Assembly: GCA_033030425.1 (NCBI GenBank)
Contig: JAUFSD010000013.1
Location: forward strand, 1,054,001-1,118,000
Length of the DNA stretch: 64,000 nucleotides
Source of the DNA: Verpa conica
Taxonomy: Eukaryota > Ascomycota > Pezizomycetes > Pezizales > Morchellaceae
Direction: 5' to 3'
Made by a program: the position numbers and the translations under genes. Of the stretch, positions 46,568-58,534 are shown one piece after another. The notes below the pieces were generated by a model, which worked only from the letters and a program-made list of their open reading frames with translations, was not told the DNA's origin and did not search any database. Numbering within the stretch: position 1 is the first letter of the stretch; the number at the start of each line of letters is the position of its first letter.

Positions 46568-49500
46568 ATGGCTTCCCTCGATGCCTCCCAGGAAGCCCTT
46601 CGCGAGCACATCCAGTTCCCCCAGCAGAAAGTTATCAACAATAGACACGACCCCAGCCGAAGGGAGTGGGAGCACTCAATCAAGGACATAGAAGACCAGC
46701 TGATGGATTCATCGGGACAGGGAAGTAGTGGGAGTGGGGGCTCTAGCCCATGGTATGGGGGCATATCGACTGGAAACCGTGGGAGGAAACGAGATAGAGA
46801 GGATTCAGTCGACTTCCAGTATCTCGGCATCCGAGGAGAACCAGAAGTCAAATCACAGAAAACTACACCGAGCCCGATCCCAATAACACGGCCAGTAATT
46901 TTGGTGGATGGTAACGGTGGGAGTCCGTTCGGGAGAAATTCATTACCACTAGAAGCTCCCCAGCAACTAAGGTAGCCCATGATTTATTTATTCATTTAGA
47001 GGCGGAGACTGCCTCTACTAAACTCCTTTATACTTTCTTGGAGGTAGCATTACGGTTACTGACTGATACTAGGAACACTAGATTGGCTCACTTTATGCCT
47101 GGTTTGGATAGAGACATTACTGAACAAGATACGGAAATTAGGCCTTTCATGGGTAGTTCACACGGTTCTCAAGTCCTTAGACCCATGCAGTCGCATCCCG
47201 TGCCGCAGCAACAATGGCCTCCTAGAGAAGTAGACAATGAAAGGTTTATTGCTCTCTAAAAAGCTGACTCCCGCTACTCTGCCGATGTTGACTGTTTGTA
47301 GGTTTAGAACAAGCGACGAGGAAATGGCTAGAAGACTCCAAGATCTCTATAATGCAGGCGGTTATTCTTCTTCAAGTGATTTAGGGGAGAATGGTCGTTC
47401 AGAACGACCTTTTTCAGATTCTCCATTTTCTGTTACCTCTTCTCCCCCGAGACCAGCTAGAGCTCTATTAGATCATTACTCTCGTCAACACAATTCTATT
47501 CCACCTATAAACCCGCGGCAGATTATTGACCTTGAGGACGATGAGGGAGATGATAACGAAAATTTAGCCTATTTCGCAAACGGAAACCCAAGTGCTGTAC
47601 GGTTACCGAGCATGCGAACAAACGATGCGCCGTACCTCTATAACCCGTCTAACAATGTTATTCAGGGAAGCTATGAACCAGGATGGGGATACATCGACAA
47701 TGGTATATTAACCGACGAGTTCCCATATTTTCCCGGACGCCCCGCCCTGGATACAGCCAGCAGCATGGGCAGCTTCAATGATCCAGGCTCAATGGCAATT
47801 GTGGATAGTCAGGGTAGAGTGATTCATGACCTAAATGAAGAACTGAATGATGGATGGCCGGTACCTCAGCAGTATAAAGCTGAAATCCATAGATACATCG
47901 ACCACATCCGTGCAGACCCCACAAAAAGCCTGGATGAGATCAAAACCTTAATGGAAAACATTCGACCCGATATGGAGATCCCACCAGAGGACCGCGAGGG
48001 AACCCCACTAGAGATGACGTACCCGCTCATGGAGCATCAAAAGCTTGGCTTGGCATGGTTGAAATCAATGGAAGAAGGGAGTAACAAAGGTGGAATTTTA
48101 GCGGATGATATGGGGCTTGGAAAAACAATTCAGGCATTAGCCCTCATCGTCTCTAGAAAATCTACCAATACGTCCAGGAAAACTACATTGATATTGACAC
48201 CCGTCGCATTATTAAAACAGTGGGAAAGAGAGATAAGGGTGAAACTAAAGCCGGAACATGGCTTGAAAGTGTGCATTCACCACGGAACTAGTAAGAAAGC
48301 AAAAAGTTTTGCAGATTTAGCAAAGTTTGATGGTAAGTCTTCGCTAACCAGGCCACCCACTAATAGCATCACTAATTTCCCCCTAGTTGTACTAACCACC
48401 TTCGGGACCGTTGGTAACGAATATAAAAAGAAAGCACGTTGGGAGGCTGAAGGGAAGGCTGGTTACCCCCCGGGACTCTTTTTTATCGGCGAAGAGAGCA
48501 AGTGGTACAGGGTCATCATCGATGAAGCCCAGTGTATCAAGAACAAAGATACTCAATACGCTAAGGGCTGCTGTTCGATCGATGCCGAATATCGACTTTG
48601 TTTATCTGGTACTCCAATGCAAAATAGCTGCGATGAGTAGGTCTTGTTCACCAGACAAAACTGTGGAGTTTGCTAATTGATTTTGTAGATTGTTTTCGCT
48701 CGTCAGGTTTCTCAAGATTAGGCCATACAATGAATGGCCAGAATTTTCAAGGGTAAATTATATCAACCTATTGAAGTATGATACCTATACTCATAATGTG
48801 ATCTAGAATTTCTCAAAACCCCTCAAGGGCAAGAACGAATTCTCTATCAACCAAGCAATTAGGAAATTACAAGCATTGATGAAGGCAATATTACTTCGGC
48901 GGACAAAATCATCAATGATCGATGGAAAGCCAATTCTTACGCTACCAGATAAGACAATCGAGATGGTGCATGCAGTGTTCAGCCCAGATGAACAAGCATT
49001 CTACCAATCTCTTCAAGATAAATCAGTCCTCGCGTTCAACAAATATCTTCGGGCTAATACTGTGGGAAGAAATTATTCAAACATCTTAGTACTCCTTCTG
49101 CGTTTGAGACAAGCATGCTGCCATCCTCACTTAATTCGAGATGCTGAGATGTCCAATAATGAACCAGTTGACGAAAAAATGATGAAGTTAGCAAAAGAGC
49201 TACCAGCAGATACTGTGGCTAGGCTTAAAGATCCCGAAGCATTCGAGTGTCCAAGTAAGTTACTCCAAGGCATAATGTTGAGCTAAACTAATCTATTATT
49301 AGTCTGTCTGGATGCTGCAGATAATCCATCAATCATCGTTCCTTGTGGTCATCGGGTGGGTTTTATACTTTGCTTTTTCGTCCGGCTGTAATGCTGACTG
49401 TGTCTAGTTCTGTTCCGAATGTCTTCTTAGACTCCATAACCAGCATATTGAATCAAGTATTCAACAGGGCAAGGAAGATAACAATGGAGCTAGATGTCCT

Positions 49501-50571
49501 GGGTGTCGTGGCGAGTTTAGTATGGAAAAGGTTATTGACCTAGTGACTTTCCGTAAAGTTCATCAGCCGGAGATTCTAGCACCTAGTGAAGAAAATAAGG
49601 ACCCTACAGACGATGATTTGATATTCGACACGGATGAAAGCGAGGATGAAAGTGAAGATGATGATGGGGAAGATCTCGCAGACTTTGTGGTCCCTGATGG
49701 GGATGATGGAATGGTGGATGACGGGTCCGAAGCCGCTACTCGCAAAAAGCCCGCCAAAAAAAATCAAAAGAAGAAGGATGCTAAGGGCAAAGGCAAAGCA
49801 AAGGTGAAAGCGCCTCCAAGGACTCTTGCGGAGGTTAGAAAGGACGCCATGAAAAATGCCAAGAGCAAGAAACAGTGTATGTGCCTTTTCCGTGCTTTCT
49901 TCAGTAATATAGTGAATACTGACATCCGGTTAGATATGAAGCATCTACAGAAGCGCTGGATTAGCAGTGCTAAGATTGATAAATGTGTCGAAATTCTAGA
50001 GAGCGTTCAACAAAATGACTCAACGGAGAAGACGATCGTTTTTAGCCAGTTTACATCATTGCTTGATCTCATTGAAGTCCCGATCAATGCAAAGGGCTGG
50101 AAATATAGGCGATACGATGGTGGCATGTCAAGCACGCATCGTAATCAAGCTCTCATGGATTTTACAGATAAACCGGAGGTCAACATTATCCTAGTCAGCC
50201 TTAAGGCAGGGAACTCTGGGTTAAATTTGGTCGCTGCATCTCAAGTTGTCATTCTTGACCCATTTTACAATCCGTTTATTGAAAGCCAAGCTATTGACCG
50301 TGCACATCGCATCGGTCAGCAGCGCCAGGTCTTTGTTCATAGACTTGTTGTGGAAGGGACTGTTGAGGATCGTGTTCTTGCATTGCAGGAAAAGAAAAGA
50401 AAATTGATTGAGGGTGCACTTGACGAGAACGCCTCTAAAGGTATCGGCAGGTTAAACTCTAGGGATCTGGGCTTCCTATTTGTACGTCTCCAACCCCTTG
50501 CCTTCCTTGAGGCGCTAAAATTATGCATTATCATGGTAGCTAATAGCACTATACAGGGTCTCCCACAATAA
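46568..50571 (+). CDS. Uls1/Ris1-like SWI2/SNF2 translocase with RING finger
   Basis: Ten exons encode 1150 aa: 46568-46971, 47073-47243, 47302-48332, 48387-48636, 48689-48752, 48807-49254, 49303-49355, 49408-49876, 49934-50481, 50557-50571. The helicase core has DDMGLGKTIQALALI (Walker A, about 459), DEAQCIKN (about 580), LSGTPMQN, and in the C lobe TIVFSQFTSLLDLIE (about 997) and RAHRIGQQRQVFVHRL (about 1085). A C3HC4 RING (788-844: CPICLD, PCGHRFCSECL, CPGC) sits between the lobes, as in Rad5/Rad16/Uls1. PVILVDG (about 109) and IIDLEDDEGDD (about 266) look like SUMO-interacting motifs. This favours Uls1, a SUMO-targeted translocase that clears poly-SUMO proteins from DNA. No HIRAN domain is seen, arguing against Rad5. 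An acidic then Lys-rich linker follows the RING. Intron 1 is the least certain join. Confidence 0.93.
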
Positions 50572-53500
50572 GCAAGTAGAATTTTTTCTTAATCCTCGAT
50601 CATCTCTAGATTTTTTATCTTGCTTTCGCTCAGCCTGCCGCGGTTTCGGCCGAATGTTATGCTTGGGGCATTCTTACTTTCCTGGAATACTAATGTCTCA
50701 TTATTTTTTCTTCTGATTCCTGTTTTATGGAAGTTTACTCGGGCTTAGAGGATATATTTATCGTGGATGAATGGCGTTTTTTTATTTATGTTATATTATC
50801 ATTTCCCTGGTACTCTACCTATTTTTCCTTTGCTCATCTTTTTGTTGCTTCATGATCCATGAATTTTCTTTATTATCTTCCCTATCTCGATTTTTCTCAA
50901 CGTGTTTACATAGGGTGGTCTTTTTTTAGGGGTTTAGGAGCTAGTTATACACGTGTAGGTTCGGGGATTAGGGTAAAAATAATTGCTATAAGAAAGCATA
51001 AGAACCTAGCTCTACTAGGGTTTCCTTCCTTCATATTTCATTTGCTCATGTGTAGCTTGCGGTTTTTGTGCTGGAGGCGCTGCGGCGTTTGTTTTCTTGT
51101 CTTGGTTTTTTTTCTAGGGTTGCTTTTTTGTTTGGCAAGAGGGGTATTGTAAAGTTATGTTTGTGGCTGTTGCTTTTCTTTCATGTACCAATATTAGCCG
51201 ACCGGGTATCAATTAACCTTCCACTAGTTTCGAGCCGTGCAACGTTGCAAACTAGATGTATATGTATTACTCTGTTTGGCGGGGGGGGGGTCCAAACAAA
51301 CAGCGGTACGTAATCGGACTGGCTGAGTGTGTTTGGAGATGCTGGGAAAATAGATTGACCTATAGATAAGTGTCTTTGTTTAGATCATATTTACGAGATC
51401 ACATACCAGTTGTCAACTCACGTTGTTTCATTTCTTGCGTAAAGGCTGTAGTTCAGGCCCACTATTGGAAAGTACGGCGCTTGCAAAACGGGCCGGGGGG
51501 TAAACTTTCTGTAAGGACTGGCTCCAAGACCGGAATATCTTTCAGCTTAAAACATGTCATCGCCGATTTGAGCCGCCGGGTTGCCGATTGTTGGTACATG
51601 ATGATTGGTGTATACTCCGGGCCGATGCGTGCAATCGATGGGAAGAAGAAGAAGAAGAAGAAGAAGAAGAGAGAGAGGGGGGTTGTAAAGTGGCTCGAGC
51701 TCCGATATGATTATTGATCAATCCGAAGATCAGTGTGCTTATTTGCTATCATGGACGAAACATGTAGTTACCACGTGTAATATCAAGATCAATGTTTCAG
51801 GTTCGATCACGCGGGGCTTTCCGGTATGGGGTATCTATTCAATAACAGAAGGTAGGCATAGCGATGATAACGATTCGCTTTAGCGTACAGGTAATTGGTT
51901 CTTCTTGTTACTGGTATTCATGTATTCGATCCTCTTGTTCCTAGTAATAGGCGATATTGAAAAATACTAGGAGCATGTGATGGAAGGTAATTGAAATATA
52001 AATTGTTGGCTTATTTATTGCGAGGTCTGTTTGGTTGATAGGTTAAGAAACTTAGTACTCTTCGAATATATAAGACTGGGTCGAGTGATCCTTGGTGCAT
52101 GTTCTTTAAAACAACCTAATATTTTCACTACAAAAGGAGCGTTTGAGATGGCTGCGTAGGTATAAAAATTCTACTACGGCTATGTATTATTTCCTTATTT
52201 TGTTTTTGTTCATTTGTGTATACTGCGTAATAAATTTAGGAGAGCTTAAAAGTAAGACCCGGCAGTTCGTCTACTGACGTTCTCATGTTTACGAGATTAT
52301 ATTAGATCTTCTACCTTTAGTTATAGTAAAGCTTGTGAGAAAAAGGGAAAAGAATCTACCCGGTCAGGGAATCTAACTTATTCAAATTATATTAGGTGAA
52401 TATACCCTAGAAGCTCTACTAAGACCGCTTCCTATTTGAGATAGGATCTTTTACTCTTACAAATCTGGTAACTCTCTAGCTCTTTGTAAGAACCTCCGCG
52501 GAGATTTCCCCCGCATATATCATACGTATTGCGAGAATAGTGAAGATAGTAATAATATCATCATAGAGAGAGAATACTGTTATAAATTATCAGTTGCTAT
52601 ATCGAGACTGTATCCTAGGAAAAAGGTACCCATAAAAGCTGTAATCACATTGGTGGTTCCCCAAGAGTATATTCTAAGCGGATCTACAGAAGGACACCAC
52701 TTGGCTATGACATTTTTGAGTGTCGTAAAAAGCGGTCGCTTAAAGTAACCTCCTCTACTTAGGTCGGCTCCAACTACCCTTCATCTTCCCATACGCGGTG
52801 TTTCATTCTGTGGCGCCGCGGCGGGAACAACATACATGTATATAGTGCCCCCAACCTGCTTTCCTAAGGTTTATGATTTCGAATTTGCAGCCATACAATT
52901 AAATGCAACTAAATAGAGAAACGGGTATATATCCCATTTCCTTTAGTGATAAATGGCACCTTCGGGAGTAGCCGTGACGTCTAGACCAACTGTCCTGGAC
53001 ATACAGAAATTTAATAGGGAGATAAGACCATCACTATGTAGGATTGGTGAAGTCTACTTAGCCAAGAGTATCCTAGCGCCTATAGATTCTATTATGGGAA
53101 CGCAGATCAAGAATTTTTACCCGCTTCGTGCCCAGTAAGCTGAGCGCCTGTTTCGGTATCAAGGGTGCGGCCCACACAGGTCCTTAACTGTTGTCTACGG
53201 GGTATGTGTGGTTGTTCAATTGGGCTTGGTGAGGGGAAGCCATATGCACCGGCCGCATATTCATCAAATCTTCTGGGGGGGGGGGGGTGGTACGTAACAC
53301 TGATATTAGATATCGCTCTAGACATGTGAGCGGTAATCTACTTATTTGGCTGATAGGATTGTCTATGTAGATCGCCTTATGTAAGGAGCTTGGACATGTT
53401 GAGATTTAGATTCATGGCATAGAATCTCACTCGTTCTTATGGGATGTCTCGTACTAGTTGCATCCAAACCCGCGACATTTATAACGAATGTCGGAAGTCA

Positions 53501-54966
53501 AGTAAAATTCCCCAGTGGATCATTGTGATTGAGAGGAGTTAAGATGATAAAAGATGTAAGTTACAGAGACAAGGGGAAGGAGAGACGGGAGAGAGGTGAT
53601 TGATTAATCATTTATAGAGAGGGGGGTTATGATAAGTTAATGTTTGCCGGGAATCATATTATGAGCCTTCATACTCATGATGCCAAATATCTCTATGTTT
53701 AGTGTTAGTCAAAAGGCGAGTAAATGATCATATAAATAAGCCTCATGCCTATACTTAGAAAATAGGACGATTCCACAGCCAGAAGTAGAGGGGGGGGGGG
53801 TTGGAGAATAGTACCAGGAGCTGTAAATAAGGTATAGAGGCACATATTTTAGGAGTGAAATGGGTGAATTCGAAATATTATAAATGGGATCACTGTGGTT
53901 TCCTCTCTTTCATCGCTTTCGGCTGTGTCTAAGTGAAGCGCGAGAAGGGTAAGTCCTGTTTTCTAATATTAGCTGCTTACACTATATTTATTTGTAATTC
54001 TGGCCCTATGGTACTAGTTATCTTGTATTTATGGTAAATTCATTCATTCATTCATACTAGTTATCTGTGTGATTTCAATTCATATATTATCACCGGCTTC
54101 TAGATCTATGTGTAGACTAACATCCACGTTTGTTCGGAAGTAACCATTGGCTGTTAAAATAAAGATGACAATAGGCTTATGTTATATTTATATAGTAATG
54201 TAATCTATAAGATTTTATAATTAGACTTTTGGGCTACATATGAAAACGCTTATGTTATCAAGTAGTTAACGTGATATCTAGAAGTAATAGATACCAATAC
54301 TTTGACAAGAGGGGCTCGAATTACTGTTAGTATAACTATTTCTAATCCTTAAATCTAAGGACTCTTGGGCTACTATAGCCTCAGGGCTCATTTGATTAAT
54401 GAGGGGAAAAAAGGGGACTCTTGGGTGTTGCTTTCCTCATAAAGAAACTAGACGAGTGATGTTACATGAAGTAGGGTAAGGGTTACTAGACTGCATGCAA
54501 ATTATTGGACAAACAAGGCCTGGGATTGAGTTAATTAGGTAGGTGGTTTACGTTGGGGGTAATACTACACCCGGGTTCCGTCACTCTTTTCCCAGCCCCC
54601 TTTTCTACCGAATACGGTGCTCGTATTAGGTGATTAGTATAAAGGAATTCAATAGTCAAGACTAGAAACACCATAATTTATAATATATGTTATGGGGCTG
54701 CATGAGTTATTTACTCTAGGCGAGGTCACCCCCAAAATTCATGAGGATCTCTAAACATGACTCTGTATGTACCGTGAAGGGTTGCCGTGTACCGTAACAC
54801 TGAGATTCTGTGTAACGTTGCATCGCAAGATTTCTACAGCTCATAAGGTGGGTTGTAGATACATCTTACTCCCACAACTTTAAAGGGGAAGGCGAGTCTA
54901 GTCCTGTATGTAAGCTCAACCTCAAGCTTCCACGAATTCCCACCAGGTACCAATAACACAGCAAAC
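50572..54966. other. AT-rich gene-free region
   Basis: To about 51170 this is T-rich 3' flank of the Uls1-like gene. The rest is TA-rich with stops everywhere. Items seen: a G run near 51282, (GAA)n at about 51642-51670, TACATGTA at 52833, G runs near 53275-53287 and 53790-53800, and a small ATTC-tailed insert with 12-bp flanking repeats at 54012-54066. No gene was recognised. The last 200 bases are the likely glycosylase promoter. Confidence 0.5.
54012..54066 (+). mobile_element. Very short ATTC-tailed insert between 12-bp direct repeats
   Basis: TACTAGTTATCT occurs at 54012-54023 and again at 54055-54066. The 31 nt between end in ATGGTAAATTCATT plus CATT units, like the tail of the element at 16475-16508. 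It fits a heavily 5'-truncated copy of the same non-LTR-like family. Confidence 0.45.
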
Positions 54967-56037
54967 ATGGCTAGAACTCGTCACAATAGCCGAACTACAA
55001 AGCGTACCGTTACTCGGGTGGCTAAACTTAAGGGGAAGGAAGTCACCAAAGTCGTCCAAGTCATCGAGGAAAGCAAAATCATAGAAGCTATCAAAGCTGC
55101 GGAGGAAAGCGAACTTAGCGAATTCAGCGAACTCAGTGACATTGAATCAGAGTTCGAGAGTCTCATAAAGCCACCATCTTCGTTGAAAGGCACTCCCGGG
55201 ACCTCCTCAGTGGCAACTACCAAAATCATAATCGCAAGATCCACCACCTCCTCATCAAAACGAACCAAAATAACCAGTGCCATCTCGAAAGGGAAAAGAC
55301 TTAGATCGATATCCACGAAGGAAGAGCTTAGTGAATCCTCAACCGCCAAGGGCAGGAACAAAAAAAAGAAAAAACAGCTAGCTGGCTATGCACCCCCTGA
55401 GAAATACGCCCATCTAGGCGGCGTAACTGATTCGTTTGCTGAAGATCTCATATGCGTGTTTGTTGGGCTGAATCCGGGGATCGCGACGGCGATGGCGGGG
55501 CATGCTTATGCATACCCTAGAAACCATTTTTGGAAACTTCTACACTCGAGTGGGCTTACACCAGATCGTCAGTGTCCCCCGGAGACAGACGAACATCTTC
55601 CTCGGCTTTATTCACTTGGTAATACGAATCTGGTTGCCCGACCGACAGAGGGTCAATCCGAGCTGTCGAAAGAGGAAATGGACGCGGGTGTTTCAGTCTG
55701 TGAGGATAAGATTCGAAGATGGAAGCCAGAGAGTGTATGCATAGTTGGCAAGGGTATTTGGGAGAGTATATGGAGGGCTAAACATGGTGGTAAAAAGCTT
55801 AAGAAGGAAGAATTTGAGTGGGGGTGGCAGGTTGATGAGGAACGATTTGGTAGTATGCTAGAGGAGGGGTATGAAGGTGCTAGGGTATTTGTCGTTCCGA
55901 GTACGAGTGGCCTTGTGGCAGGGTACTCGATGGAGTTTAAGAGAGAGATTTGGAAAGTTTTGGGGGATTGGGTGCAGCAACGGAGGGCTGAGAGAGGGGA
56001 GACGGCCCCCAGGGAACAGGTAAATGTGGAAGCGTAG
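54967..56037 (+). CDS. G/U(T) mismatch-specific DNA glycosylase (Mug/TDG/Thp1 family)
   Basis: An intronless gene of 356 aa. The first 135 residues are charged and low in complexity (Thr/Ser/Lys/Glu-rich, with the basic cluster GRNKKKKKQ), likely a disordered DNA-binding or nuclear-targeting arm. The catalytic domain follows: VFVGLNPGIATAMAGHAYAYPRNHFWKLLHSSGLTP (about residues 163-198) holds the GLNPG active-site motif with the Asn that positions the water, and FVVPSTSGLVAGYSMEFKREIW (about 308-330) matches the second conserved loop that inserts into DNA. Enzymes of this family flip out uracil or thymine paired with G, and related lesions, and cut the glycosidic bond to start base excision repair in the nucleus. 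The fission yeast homologue is Thp1. The start is the only upstream ATG in frame. Confidence 0.93.
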   Translation: MARTRHNSRTTKRTVTRVAKLKGKEVTKVVQVIEESKIIEAIKAAEESELSEFSELSDIESEFESLIKPPSSLKGTPGTSSVATTKIIIARSTTSSSKRTKITSAISKGKRLRSISTKEELSESSTAKGRNKKKKKQLAGYAPPEKYAHLGGVTDSFAEDLICVFVGLNPGIATAMAGHAYAYPRNHFWKLLHSSGLTPDRQCPPETDEHLPRLYSLGNTNLVARPTEGQSELSKEEMDAGVSVCEDKIRRWKPESVCIVGKGIWESIWRAKHGGKKLKKEEFEWGWQVDEERFGSMLEEGYEGARVFVVPSTSGLVAGYSMEFKREIWKVLGDWVQQRRAERGETAPREQVNVEA

Positions 56038-58534
56038 AAAGAGGAGTAGGTTTGTTGATTCTCAAGATGTATAGTTATAAGTCAGAGTTTTTCGTACAAC
56101 ATACCCTAAGATATACCGCAGTTGGGGGAAACTGGTCAAAATTTGTTTAAGAGTTATGTAAAATGGATGTAAGTTAGGTATTCGGAATTTTAGAAAAAGC
56201 AGAATACTTTAGACTGAGTTTTGATCCTTTGAAACCACTGCTGATAGTATAGTGATATTTCCGTCCGATATATACTTTATCGTCAAGCTGATCTCTATAC
56301 TATCCCATAAAAGATATTGACGGAGGTAGCTCAATGGGTGATCTACAGCGGTTTAGACTAAAAACTATAGCTAGAAACCTGGAACCGAAGATCTACTACG
56401 TACGTTGTTAGGCGTCATAATTCGAAGTATTTATTGTAATGGCCTATTCTCTTCTTAGGATATTTAAAACGGACCAAACTCTCAGAGAGTAAATGATCGA
56501 GATTTGATTACTTATACATTTCTTTTAAAGTAGAAATCCTAGCTAGCGCTGAAGGTTACAGAGTTTGGGCTTTAGACGTCCGTAGTACTAGCGCATGGTT
56601 AGGATATCTTAGAGTAAAGAAGTAGGGCCCAGATCTCGTGTATGTCTTTGGGTTGACAGCAAGAGTACTTGATACCACGGCTTTAAAGTATCGTATACCT
56701 ATTATTCATTGGAAGAGACTATCCCGTATATAGCAAATGCCATGGGTCCCAGCACAAAGTGGGGGGATAATCCACCAGCGCCTGTCAGATATTTAGAATT
56801 AATCTAGATAAATTACATACTAGGTGAGGGATAAACGCTTGGCACTTTTGACCCTGCATTATCCTACTGTGTTCGTGAAACCGCCCCCACCCTAGAGAGC
56901 GCAATACCCGACATCATTGGTCCTAGTCCATATGGAGGCGAGGAATTCAATGAGAATACGAGGATGTAAGTTTCTGAGCCATTCACTTAGTGGGCACCTC
57001 AACTTTGTTCATATGAAGGAGAAGAATTTTGTGTTTAGCTGAAGACAAGGTATTTAGGGCTAGTTGGGTAGACTTACCATGGTGTCCCTCGGGGATCAAG
57101 GTAGTTTTTTGCACTAGCTGGCTGCGCCAGTTCTGACCCCGCTCGATGCCCAACAATTTTTTGTGTGTGGTTTCTCTTTAACCCTATCGTTTTGTAGCAT
57201 TTCAGGCTTGTAACACGGAGGTGTTTCCGTACATAGAAAGTAGTAAAGGATTATTGTGTAGGCAGTGCTTATAGTGTTACCCTACCTGGTCGATATGTCG
57301 ATAGGAGCTCTGGGCGAATGTAGCAAGGAGCTACATTATCCACACAAACCTAACCACTAATGTAAAGCGTTCTTAATGACATCTTTTAGACTACATTAAT
57401 TAAGAGCTCCGAAACCACTAAAGTTAACACTGTTATTTAGAGTCCGTGAGTTGCTGTGGTTTATGTTGACTGGTGAAGTATGGGAATTCCGGACTTAACG
57501 CCATCGTCTTCGGAGACCTGAGATGCCGGTTTGATTCTCTGCTGGGGGGGGGGGGGGGAGAAAAAAAAAAAACAGCGGATTTACGGACTGGAAAACTTAA
57601 ATCCCCATGAAGTTTGCGATACCGGCAGTTCAGGCGAGTTCCCTAGGCGCAGGTATTGCTGGTGTTGATCTCTTTGACCGTTAAGATTTCGGCTAATATT
57701 TACCATTCGCCAATCGATATGCTTCTCTGATAAAGAAAGTGGATGAGTTTATGCCAACAGAACCATGGTTCAGCTGGGTCTGCAGTGCCTCTACAATGCA
57801 TGATTGACACTTTGTGTAAACCCAGGCTACAATACCTAGATACATGTATGCAACGCCCAATAGAGCAGGCATTGATTTTGTTTCAGACCTCAGAATGTGT
57901 GATCTCGCCACTAATATCGGATAGAATCAGATATGAATTAAAGGCATGTCACACGTATTGGTGGGGGGTTTGCGCAGCATACCCCATGTTATCACAAGCT
58001 AAGGGAAGGTGTTGCATCACAGGTAGATTTTTTTTGTGCAGCGCGGCGCAATAGGGTTGTTTTTGTTCCTTTGACCTTCCATCAACGCTCTAGGCAAGGT
58101 GGCTACATGTACACTGCCTTGGTACAGACTCACCAAAGAGCAATTGCTGGGGCGACTTCCAGATAACCCTCTAGTGCAGCCTGGTGGGAGATTGCAGATG
58201 ATGGTACTAGTGGCACACGTGCCCGTATCAGCACTGTAGTCTCTGGTAGTCTCTGGGTGCACGTCAGAGCCTCTGGTTGACTGTCACAAGTACAAGTATC
58301 AATTCTGGGGCATTGAGGGGCCATTTGTATTTCTGTGTACATGTGTCTCTGTGATACTCATTCTGTGTAAGGTCACTCCTTCTCTAGAACTTTATCTTGA
58401 AAATCCCTCATTACACTCAAAGGTACATTACCATCACCTTCATCACGGTCATAACCTTGATCACCATCATAACCATCATTAAGATTACTCTTTGTCTCTG
58501 TTTACTGCTGACAACTCCTATTTCTAAAGCAAAA
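56038..58534. other. AT-rich gene-free region with a possible tRNA-like relic
   Basis: This is TA-rich, stop-filled sequence after the glycosylase gene. A degenerate tRNA-Leu-like stretch runs into a G run and an A run at about 57455-57572. Another weak A-box-like stretch is at 56325-56390. TACATGTA sites lie at 57841 and 58104. Short frames at 57693-58342 are unsupported. Repeated CATCACC/CATAACC-type units at about 58425-58485 lie just before the next gene. Confidence 0.45.

Noticed and set aside
46972..47072. Alternative intron 1 acceptor at TTTAG (46999) in the Uls1-like gene
   Set aside because: It breaks the reading phase; TACTAG at 47072 with a TACTGAC branch keeps it.
51775..51800. 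B-box-like GGTTCGATCAC
   Set aside because: No A box or cloverleaf arms around it.
56325..56390. tRNA-like A box (TAGCTCAATGGG)
   Set aside because: No matching B box or acceptor pairing downstream; too little to call a tRNA or relic.
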